A DNA stretch of 13,472 bases, taken from assembly GCA_038214135.1 (NCBI GenBank), contig JBBQSD010000155.1:1-13472 (forward strand). The letters run 5' to 3'. Position 1 is the stretch's first letter, and every line of letters begins with the position of its first letter. The notes beneath the pieces were generated by a model that searched no databases, had not been told where the DNA came from, and saw only the letters and a program-made list of their open reading frames with translations. Positions 7,820 to 13,472 of this stretch are shown here, piece by piece. A program made the translations under genes and the position numbers. This stretch comes from JANLSE01 sp038214135 (lineage in GTDB: Bacteria; Chloroflexota; Chloroflexia; Chloroflexales; Roseiflexaceae).

Positions 7820-8192
7820 CTGTTCCTGAGATCAAGCATCGAGAACCCCAACCCTACGAGCCATATCGAGGGCTTGCAAGAGTTACGAGCTTTTAATCCT
7901 TTCAGCGTAAAAATAACGTTAATAAACGTTCAGATAACGCTAGCGCTGCGTTTGCGGTGTGAATGTGGATGAAGACATCTTCACTAGAGTAAACGCAGAT
8001 GAAAAACATTTTATTGATCTGATTGCATTACGGAAAGATGACACGCATTATTACGCTAAAATCCATCGTTTCCAACATGCAAAATAAAGATCTTTTTAAT
8101 ATGTTTAACAACTGCCGCATAATCAATCAACGCAAGCATAACGATATCTATTGATTAATATTATTACAGGAGCATGACACGCGTTGTGAGGC
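7820..8192. other. A+T-rich non-coding leader of the glycan operon
   Basis: No credible gene on either strand. Composition drops sharply (19 of 60 bases are G or C in 8101-8160). It contains AACGTT at 7915-7920 and again at 7925-7930, followed by AACGCT at 7936-7941, spaced about one helical turn apart. There is also a dyad TGAAGA-CA-TCTTCA (7970-7983) and an inverted repeat TAATCAAT/ATTGATTA (8120-8127 and 8150-8157). It should hold the promoter of the minus-strand glycan operon. The best candidate I see is TTGTTA-N17-TTTATT on the minus strand (8083-8111), which is weak. A long 5' leader would result. No tRNA or known riboswitch is recognisable. Confidence 0.5.
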
Positions 8193-8195
8193 GGC

Positions 8196-8285
<90 letters not shown>

Positions 8286-8348
8286 AAGGATGAACCGAGA
8301 TGTGGAATGCACAAGCCATACGCCCACGTCGGTACAGGATGATGGTAG

Positions 8349-8386
8349 GGGCGTATCGTATACGCCCACGTATCGCATACGCCTAC
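8349..8386. repeat. Hairpin and 17-base tandem repeat at ZIP gene 3' end
   Basis: GGGCGTAT (8349-8356) and ATACGCCC (8360-8367) form an 8-bp stem with a 3-base loop. Overlapping it, 8353-8369 and 8370-8386 are two adjacent 17-base copies differing at two C/T positions. The motif ATACGCCCACGT also occurs at 8318-8329. The element begins 5 bases past the ZIP stop codon and could mark transcript ends, but there is no T tract. It looks like a copy of a dispersed palindromic repeat family. Confidence 0.7.
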
Positions 8387-8391
8387 GGCAG

Positions 8392-9597
8392 CTACGCCGC
8401 GACGAGCAGTGCGGTCACATACATGATCGCGATCCCAGCCGCCAGCCCACCAACCGTGATTGGCGAAAGCAGCGCTGCGCCATCTTCCTTACTCTGGCGT
8501 GCAATCAGGCGGCCAACCTCATACACAACCTGGGCAATTGCACCAGCACCAAGCGCCAGGAATAAGGCTGCTGCAAACGCGCTATAGACGAACCCACCAA
8601 TCCACACGCCAAGCACTGCCGGTAGCCCAGCGAGGGCGGCCAGCAGAATAAAATGCCACCAGATCGGGCGTTCACGGGCGATTGGCGCAGCAATGCCGAT
8701 CCCCTCGGTGATATTATGCAGCGTGAAGCCGATCACCAGGAATGTCCCGAGTGCGGCCTCGCCAAGTGCAAAGGCGGCCCCGATTGCCAAGCCCTCGCCA
8801 AGATTGTGCAGCCCAATCCCAAGTGCGATGCGATAGGCAACACCCAGGCGGCTCGTCTCGCGCCCTTTGCGTGCGGCACCAACAGCCATTAACCCACCGA
8901 AGGCCAGGAGTGCGACAAGCAGAACCACCGGCCCACCGCCAAAGACTCCCGGAACCGCGGCGATGATTTCTAGTGCCTCCGCAATCGTATCAAACAGCAG
9001 AAAGATCAGCAGACCAACAGTCAGGCTGAGGACGGCCTGCATGCCACCACGGCCAAGTCGCCGGAGGAATGGATACCACATCAATCCCAATCCAACAGGA
9101 ATAAAGCCAACATAGATCCCCAACAATGCATAGCTCCAGATGGTTGCGGTTGTTGGCGCAGGGCTAACTGTCGCAACTGCGACATCACCCTCAAACGTGA
9201 CGCCATTGCTGCTGAGGAGAACCACAGTATGTGGCTCATCCTGCACCCATGGATATGGCACGCTGAGTGTCGCCCTTCCCAGGCGCGGAATTTCCGCAGC
9301 CGGGCTGATCGTAAACGACCAGTAGTTATCATCGACAAGCACCTGGGCAATTGTGACGGGATCGGGGCCACCATTGGTGACATCAATAACCATTTGATCA
9401 GGCGCGGGCAGGCTGATCCGATCAATCGTCAGCTCCTCAATCGGCGGTGCGGTGCGATTGCCAAGCCCAGCACCCGTAACCGCCAGGACTGCGAGGAGGC
9501 CACCGAGCAGCAGGAGCGGGATGAGCGCCAGCAGAAAGGTAAAGCCCTTGCGTGGCGCTGTAGGCTGTTCGACGGTTGGTGTTTCGAGTGATGCCAT
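8392..9597 (-). CDS. ZIP-family metal transporter with N-terminal extracytoplasmic domain
   Basis: A 401-residue protein in two parts. Residues 18-41 form a membrane anchor, and residues about 45-150 form a soluble beta-rich segment (includes VIDVTNGGPDPVTIAQVLVD and YPWVQDEPHTVVLLSSNG). From about 153 a polytopic domain follows with the two metal-site signatures of ZIP transporters: GLHNLGEGLAIG (H264, N265, E268) and TLHNITEGIGIA (H294, N295, E298). ZIP proteins import divalent metals such as Zn, Fe or Mn towards the cytoplasm. The selectivity here is not readable. Typical bacterial ZIPs are about 250-310 residues and lack the added domain. AAGGA lies about 8 bases before ATG 9597. The gene follows the multicopper oxidase after 24 bases, so both are probably one transcript. 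The extra domain may receive metal from the oxidase or another exported protein; that is inference. Confidence 0.85.
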   Translation of the reverse strand: MASLETPTVEQPTAPRKGFTFLLALIPLLLLGGLLAVLAVTGAGLGNRTAPPIEELTIDRISLPAPDQMVIDVTNGGPDPVTIAQVLVDDNYWSFTISPAAEIPRLGRATLSVPYPWVQDEPHTVVLLSSNGVTFEGDVAVATVSPAPTTATIWSYALLGIYVGFIPVGLGLMWYPFLRRLGRGGMQAVLSLTVGLLIFLLFDTIAEALEIIAAVPGVFGGGPVVLLVALLAFGGLMAVGAARKGRETSRLGVAYRIALGIGLHNLGEGLAIGAAFALGEAALGTFLVIGFTLHNITEGIGIAAPIARERPIWWHFILLAALAGLPAVLGVWIGGFVYSAFAAALFLALGAGAIAQVVYEVGRLIARQSKEDGAALLSPITVGGLAAGIAIMYVTALLVAA

Positions 9598-9621
9598 GCT
9601 ATCTATCCTTGTTATTTATTC

Positions 9622-10728
9622 TTATGAAAGCGTGCAAAATCCAAGGCGCGCAGCGGTTTCGAATGGCAGGCTCGCCGCACCATCATCGGTCACATCAAAC
9701 AGCCCCATCCAGCCCAAGCCATTAAACTCACTCTGGTGGGCATGGAACATAAAATTGCCAGGGCGATCATAGGTAAATTCAAGAATATGGCGCTCGGCCT
9801 GGCCCATCGTGATAACATCGGTATATTCGTTCGGCTCCAATCGCGTGCCAGTGCGATAGACATTGAACAGATTGGCGTGCAGATGAAATGAGTTGATCGG
9901 GTCGAATTCGGTAAAATTACTGAGATAGATGCGCACCAGTTCGCCGATCTTGAGTGGAATCGGATGCCGGGTGTAGTGGAAGCCAACCGTGTTGACTGCA
10001 TAGATCTCGTTTGCGCCATCGAAGTTGGTATCAAACGCATTCATGACCATCATCAACTCACACGCCGCTGGCCGTGGCGTCTTTGGATCGATGATGAACG
10101 TGCCATACAGCCCTTTATGAATATGGCGCATGAACGGCGGTACATGGCAATGATAGACGTGCAAGCCAAATGGTGCAGCATCAAACTCATACACCGTCGT
10201 CTCGCCTGGTTGGACTGCCGTAACGCCATCCATTTCCACCGAATGAAACCCATGAAAATGAATCGAATGCGGATGTGTCGAGCCATTGGCGAAGATAATC
10301 CGCACCCGATCCCCCTCGGTGCAGCGGATGGTTGGCCCTGGCACACGCCCATTATAGGTCCATGCAGGGAAGCTAACACCAGGGGCGATCTGGATGATTT
10401 TATCGACGGCAAAAATCTTGTACTCACGCAATGTCTGTCCGCTTGGTAATGTCGAAACAACACCATAATCGAAATCGGTCAGCATCACTGTTGGATCAAA
10501 CCCATTCTCTGCTGGATCCACATCGCCCTGTAGCATGTTGCCGGTATGAACACTCATGCCAGTGCCAGATGTGTGGTTCATCGTTTCTGGCAGAACTAGC
10601 CCACTGTTGCTGGTTGTGAGCGCCGTTGGTGGCTGGGCGATGGTAGCGCAACCAACAAGGCTCAACGCACCAAGGCTGCCGATCCCGCCAAGCAGCTTGC
10701 GGCGTGAAATTGTGCGTCTGGGATTCAT
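9622..10728 (-). CDS. Two-domain multicopper oxidase, Tat-exported putative lipoprotein
   Basis: A 368-residue secreted oxidase. The N terminus has SRRKLLGG (8-15), a twin-arginine signal, and LSLVGC (22-27), a lipobox-like end that would place the enzyme on the outer face of the membrane. Four HXH motifs can coordinate a trinuclear copper cluster: IHFH (H157, H159), HCH (H193, H195), FHLH (H282, H284) and FHAH (H329, H331). The type 1 site lies in domain 1: H154, C194 and H202, with L207 at the position of the methionine ligand in nitrite reductase NirK. Only one cysteine-containing HCH is present, so this fits the type C two-domain oxidases (related to NirK and laccases) rather than NirK itself, which lacks the HXH set. 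Substrate may be a metal ion (Cu, Fe, Mn) or a phenol. TAGGAG precedes ATG 10728 by 7 bases. Confidence 0.87.
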   Translation of the reverse strand: MNPRRTISRRKLLGGIGSLGALSLVGCATIAQPPTALTTSNSGLVLPETMNHTSGTGMSVHTGNMLQGDVDPAENGFDPTVMLTDFDYGVVSTLPSGQTLREYKIFAVDKIIQIAPGVSFPAWTYNGRVPGPTIRCTEGDRVRIIFANGSTHPHSIHFHGFHSVEMDGVTAVQPGETTVYEFDAAPFGLHVYHCHVPPFMRHIHKGLYGTFIIDPKTPRPAACELMMVMNAFDTNFDGANEIYAVNTVGFHYTRHPIPLKIGELVRIYLSNFTEFDPINSFHLHANLFNVYRTGTRLEPNEYTDVITMGQAERHILEFTYDRPGNFMFHAHQSEFNGLGWMGLFDVTDDGAASLPFETAARLGFCTLS

Positions 10729-10797
10729 CGATTAACTCCTACTGAATGCTGCTAATTCTTGAATACGGGTTTCCTTATTTCATTTTTAGCCATGCCT

Positions 10798-10826
10798 AAT
10801 ATAAAGGAGGACTGTGCAAATATCAA
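10798..10826 (-). promoter_or_regulatory. Sigma70-like promoter of the oxidase-ZIP operon
   Basis: On the minus strand TTGATA (10821-10826) and TATATT (10798-10803) each match the consensus at five of six positions and are separated by exactly 17 bases. This places transcription start about 60 bases before ATG 10728. It is the best promoter match in the window. Confidence 0.65.
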
Positions 10827-10846
10827 GTCCATCGTAGGGTGGATGT

Positions 10847-10886
10847 GGGCGATGATCGCCCATAGCCGCGTGGCTTCAGCCCGCGG
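10847..10886. repeat. Pair of palindromes in the divergent intergenic region
   Basis: GGGCGATGATCGCCC (10847-10861) is a perfect dyad with 7-base arms. Five bases on, at 10866-10886, lies an imperfect palindrome CCGCGTGGCT-TC-AGCCCGCGG. The second resembles a decayed copy of the family at 4775-4836 (shared core GGCTTCAGCC). They lie between the oxidase promoter and the prfC promoter region. Confidence 0.6.
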
Positions 10887-10923
10887 CGTGATGCGGGTGA
10901 CACCAAACCTCACTATATATGGC

Positions 10924-10940
10924 ACAGTAGGGTATACTGT
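10924..10940 (+). promoter_or_regulatory. Putative prfC promoter -10 with overlapping operator-like dyad
   Basis: TATACT at 10933-10938 is a good -10 element, but the -35 region at the right distance (TCACTA, 10910-10915) is poor. ACAGTA (10924-10929) and TACTGT (10935-10940) form a perfect 6-base dyad with a 5-base spacer straddling the -10. Such a layout would suit repressor control or activator dependence. It is sequence-based inference only. Confidence 0.4.
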
Positions 10941-10975
10941 TCGCATGAATGAATAGATGAATACCTGCTCGTTTT

Positions 10976-10982
10976 GGAGAAG
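10976..10982 (+). promoter_or_regulatory. Ribosome binding site deciding the prfC start
   Basis: GGAGAAG lies just before GTG 10986 (6 bases between GGAG and GTG). It overlaps the upstream in-frame TTG at 10974, which therefore cannot use it. Confidence 0.7.
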
Positions 10983-10985
10983 TGT

Positions 10986-12635
10986 GTGACAACAGGCGAG
11001 ATCATCGAGGCGAATATTGAGCGGGATGCCGTGCTGGAGGCGAATAGCACACTACGGCACGAGATTGCGCGCCGGCGCACGTTTGCGATCATCTCGCATC
11101 CAGATGCTGGGAAGACGACCCTGACCGAGAAGCTGTTGCTGTATGCTGGTGCAGTCGAGCTGGCTGGAGCGGTGCGTGGGCGCAAAACGCAGCGCCATGC
11201 AACATCCGATTGGATGGCGATGGAGCGTGACCGTGGTATTTCGATCACCTCAACGGCACTACAATTCGATTATCAGGGCTACCGCCTGAATCTGCTGGAT
11301 ACGCCGGGACACCAGGATTTCAGTGAGGATACCTACCGCACACTCATGGCCGTCGATTGTGCGATCATGGTGTTGGATGCAGCCAAGGGCATCGAGCCAC
11401 AAACCCTCAAGCTGTTTGAGGTCTGCCGGATGCGCCATATTCCGATCCTGACCTTTATCAATAAGCTGGATCATGCAGAGTGTGATCCATTTAGCTTGCT
11501 GGATGAGATCGAGCGTGTGCTGACAATCGGGGCCACACCACTCAACTGGCCAATCGGCAGTGGATCACTATTTCAGGGTGTCTATGATCTGCCAGGACAG
11601 CAGGTGTTGCGTTTCGAGCGCTCCAGCCATGGCCAGAATCGCGTGCCGGTCTATGCTGCCGCCCTCGATGATCCATCACTTAGCGAGATTCTTGGCGCAC
11701 GGGCATATCAACAGTTGCGCGATTCTGTCGAACTGCTCGATGGTGCTGGCTCACCATTCGATATGCAGCGCTTTCTTGCTGGTGATCTGACGCCAGTGTT
11801 TTTTGGGAGTGCGCTGAACAATTTCGGCGTTGAACCATTCTTGCAGGCATTATTGCATCTAGCACCGCCGCCCGGCCCACGCGAGAGTAATCGGGGTGCG
11901 ATTGACCCAGCCAGCGAGGATTTTTCCGGGTTTGTGTTCAAGATCCAGGCCAATATGGACCCATTGCACCGCGATTGCATGGCCTTCGTGCGCGTCTGCT
12001 CAGGGCGCTTCACCCGTGACATGCAGGTGTTTCACCCACGCCTTGGGCGGATGATTCGCATGGCCCGCCCGCATCGATTGTTTGCCAGTGAGCGAACAAC
12101 AATTGACGAAGCATTCCCTGGTGATGTGGTTGGTTTCACCAATCCGGGTGTGTTCGCCATTGGCGATACCGTCTGTTCTGGCATTCCATTGCACTATGCT
12201 GCCGTGCCGCGCTTCGCGCCAGAATGTTTCGCCCGCTTGACCAATCAGCAGGTTTCGCGCTACAAACAGTTCTCTAAGGGGCTGGAGCAACTGGAAGCCG
12301 AGGGCGTGATTCAGATTTTTTATACAACAGATCGTGCGCGCCGTGAGCCGATCATTGCGGCGGTTGGCGAACTGCAATTCGAGGTCGTTCAGGCACGGCT
12401 TCAGGCTGAATATGGTGTCGAAACCCGGCTCGAACGCATGCCCCATACAATGGTTCGCTGGGTGATCGCATCCGATGCTGTGCGCGAGACATTGACCTGG
12501 CCCTTACAGATCATGCCAGCAACTGATCAGGAGGATCGGCTGGTTGTGCTATGTATCTCGGAGTGGGATCGCGCCTATTGCGAGCGCGTCAACCCGCAGG
12601 CACGCTTTGAATTGCAGCCTCATGGTATAGGATGA
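10986..12635 (+). CDS. prfC: Peptide chain release factor 3 (RF3)
   Basis: A translational GTPase of 549 residues from GTG 10986. It recycles RF1/RF2 from the ribosome after peptide release. The G domain is close to Escherichia coli RF3: RRTFAIISHPDAGKTT with the P-loop at 37-44, SDWMAMERDRGISIT (switch region, ending near 88), DTPGHQDFSEDTYRTL (G3 from 105) and FINKLDH (NKLD at 159-162). The SHPDAGKT and SDWMxMExxRGISIT signatures separate RF3 from elongation factor G. The C-terminal half continues with DFSGFVFKIQANMDP and the RF3-like GAVGELQFEVV-type stretch (AAVGELQFEVVQARL). It is about 20 residues longer than the E. coli protein (529), mainly at the N terminus. The GTG start is set by GGAGAAG. 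The stop overlaps the next gene as ATGA. Confidence 0.95.
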   Translation: MTTGEIIEANIERDAVLEANSTLRHEIARRRTFAIISHPDAGKTTLTEKLLLYAGAVELAGAVRGRKTQRHATSDWMAMERDRGISITSTALQFDYQGYRLNLLDTPGHQDFSEDTYRTLMAVDCAIMVLDAAKGIEPQTLKLFEVCRMRHIPILTFINKLDHAECDPFSLLDEIERVLTIGATPLNWPIGSGSLFQGVYDLPGQQVLRFERSSHGQNRVPVYAAALDDPSLSEILGARAYQQLRDSVELLDGAGSPFDMQRFLAGDLTPVFFGSALNNFGVEPFLQALLHLAPPPGPRESNRGAIDPASEDFSGFVFKIQANMDPLHRDCMAFVRVCSGRFTRDMQVFHPRLGRMIRMARPHRLFASERTTIDEAFPGDVVGFTNPGVFAIGDTVCSGIPLHYAAVPRFAPECFARLTNQQVSRYKQFSKGLEQLEAEGVIQIFYTTDRARREPIIAAVGELQFEVVQARLQAEYGVETRLERMPHTMVRWVIASDAVRETLTWPLQIMPATDQEDRLVVLCISEWDRAYCERVNPQARFELQPHGIG

Positions 12636-13471
12636 AGCCTATCACGCTCACAACATCAACCAATGCACCAATGATTGTTTCAAGAATAGAATCAATCATT
12701 GGTGCATATGAGCATGCATTTCCAGATCGAATCTGTAGCTACTATCTGATTGGAAGTTATGTTGAGCATACAGCGGTTGCACTCAGCGATATCGATTGTT
12801 TTGTTATTTTTGCGAATGATTTTATCTCATTAGAAGAACAGCAACGTGCTGAGCATATTGGCCAACAATGTGCATTGGAAAGCCCGGTACGATTAGATAT
12901 TGGTGCCTACCCTCAAAATAAGCTGGATAGCTTGTATCCATTCATTCGTGTTGCATTGAAACTTGGCAGCAGCCTGCTGTATGGCACAGATATTCGCGCA
13001 ATGATACGGATTCCAGATCTATCGGAGTATATACCTTCGCTCAGTGCAGGTGCCCAATACTTTATCGCACGCATTCGTGGGCAAACAGAGCTAACAGCGA
13101 AATTCGTAGACTACCCAGATGCAAGTGATTCGTTTTTCGGGTACACGAGCAAGAGTATTGCTGCCTGGTATCCAGCTACTGTTGATGCGGGAACCAAGGA
13201 ACTTGTTGCGACAACCAGCCGCATTGCGGGTGCTATCGTTGCGTATGAGGCACAGCGCTATATTCCTGGCAAACAAGCCGCGATAGCGCTGTTTCAGGAG
13301 CTTGGCAATCCATGGGCAGCATTTGTCCAGGATGTCTATTACACATGCAAAATCGAGTGGAAGTATCTGGTGCCGCAAGCAGAACAGGCTCGGCAGCAGC
13401 TTCGAAAGCTGTGCCAGCAGATGCTTGGCTTCGAAAACATGTTTCTGCAAACCTATTGTGGGACTGTGTAG
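12632..13471 (+). CDS. Nucleotidyltransferase-domain protein (pol beta superfamily)
   Basis: A 279-residue protein. YLIGSYVEHTAVALSDIDCF (38-57) has the GS motif (41-42) and the paired aspartates (D53, D55) of the pol beta-type nucleotidyltransferase fold. RLDIG (87-91) offers the third metal-binding aspartate, D89. The second half is alpha-helical with no clear family motif. Aminoglycoside adenylyltransferases share this arrangement, but the substrate here is unknown and I do not call resistance. The ATG overlaps the prfC stop by four bases (ATGA), so it is probably co-translated. The ribosome site is weak (ATAGG). The gene is visibly A+T-rich: 18 of 60 bases are G or C in 12781-12840, against 34 of 60 in 12361-12420 of prfC. 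This suggests separate origin. A perfect 15-bp inverted repeat lies at codons 11-26. The next in-frame start, ATG 12671, falls within the hairpin's left arm. Confidence 0.75.
   Translation: MKPITLTTSTNAPMIVSRIESIIGAYEHAFPDRICSYYLIGSYVEHTAVALSDIDCFVIFANDFISLEEQQRAEHIGQQCALESPVRLDIGAYPQNKLDSLYPFIRVALKLGSSLLYGTDIRAMIRIPDLSEYIPSLSAGAQYFIARIRGQTELTAKFVDYPDASDSFFGYTSKSIAAWYPATVDAGTKELVATTSRIAGAIVAYEAQRYIPGKQAAIALFQELGNPWAAFVQDVYYTCKIEWKYLVPQAEQARQQLRKLCQQMLGFENMFLQTYCGTV
12663..12707 (+). repeat. Perfect 15-bp inverted repeat inside the nucleotidyltransferase gene
   Basis: ATGCACCAATGATTG (12663-12677) is exactly repeated in reverse complement at 12693-12707, with a 15-base spacer (12678-12692). 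In mRNA it would form a 15-bp stem starting 28 bases after the prfC stop and 32 bases after the ATG of the nucleotidyltransferase gene. There is no U tract. It may limit translation or transcription entry into the downstream gene. Confidence 0.9.
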
Positions 13472-13472
13472 C

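Noticed and set aside
7820..8192. tRNA, riboswitch or small protein gene in the A+T-rich leader
   Set aside because: No cloverleaf, known aptamer core or start with ribosome site could be found by eye.
8290..8565. Plus-strand open frame of 91 codons after the heptamer array
   Set aside because: It crosses dispersed repeats and then runs antisense to the ZIP gene; no ribosome site or family match.
9964..10449. 161-codon plus-strand open frame
   Set aside because: Fully antisense to the multicopper oxidase, whose copper motifs fix the true frame.
9622..10728. Copper nitrite reductase (NirK)
   Set aside because: Four HXH motifs and HCH indicate a trinuclear cluster, and the NirK axial methionine is replaced, so a multicopper oxidase fits better.
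10802..10835. AAAGGAGG ribosome-site-like sequence on the plus strand followed by GTG
   Set aside because: The frame stops after seven codons, and the bases are explained by the minus-strand promoter.
12632..13471. Aminoglycoside resistance gene
   Set aside because: Only the general nucleotidyltransferase motifs are visible; the substrate-binding half matches nothing I can name.

Overview
The window reads as chromosomal DNA of a free-living bacterium of moderately high G+C content. My best guess is Chloroflexota (Chloroflexia). The reasons are a DUF1616-type membrane protein next to a GT-C-like protein, dense GT4/GT2 glycosyltransferase genes, and short dispersed palindromes of a kind I associate with filamentous Chloroflexales and with cyanobacteria. 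This placement is inference only; no rRNA or other phylogenetic marker is present apart from a release factor.

Region 1 (about 1-7805, minus strand) is a tightly packed surface-glycan operon. In transcription order it encodes a polyprenyl-phosphate-type GT2, a second GT2, a GT4, a 633-residue polytopic GT-C-like protein, a DUF1616 protein, a second GT4 and a Wzx-like flippase cut by the left window edge. Start and stop codons overlap or nearly touch at most junctions. Two junctions instead hold palindromic repeats (2064-2096 and 4775-4836), and the second of these encodes part of a glycosyltransferase tail. The likely product is a lipid-linked oligosaccharide, exopolysaccharide or glycolipid made on the inner leaflet, flipped and modified outside. 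The structure of the glycan cannot be read from the sequence.

Region 2 (7806-8391) has no gene. It holds an A+T-rich leader with several dyads, then 12 head-to-tail copies of a 7-base repeat, then a tandem 17-base repeat that forms a hairpin at the 3' end of the next gene.

Region 3 (8392-10728, minus strand) is a two-gene metal unit. A lipoprotein-type, Tat-exported two-domain multicopper oxidase is followed 24 bases later by a ZIP-family transporter with an unusual N-terminal extracytoplasmic domain. A good sigma70-like promoter (10798-10826) precedes it. Oxidation coupled to metal uptake or homeostasis is the most interesting functional hypothesis in the window.

Region 4 (10729-10985) is a divergent intergenic region with palindromes and an operator-like dyad. 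Region 5 (10986-13471, plus strand) is prfC (peptide chain release factor 3), overlapping by ATGA a nucleotidyltransferase gene that is clearly richer in A+T. The start of that gene carries a perfect 15-bp inverted repeat.
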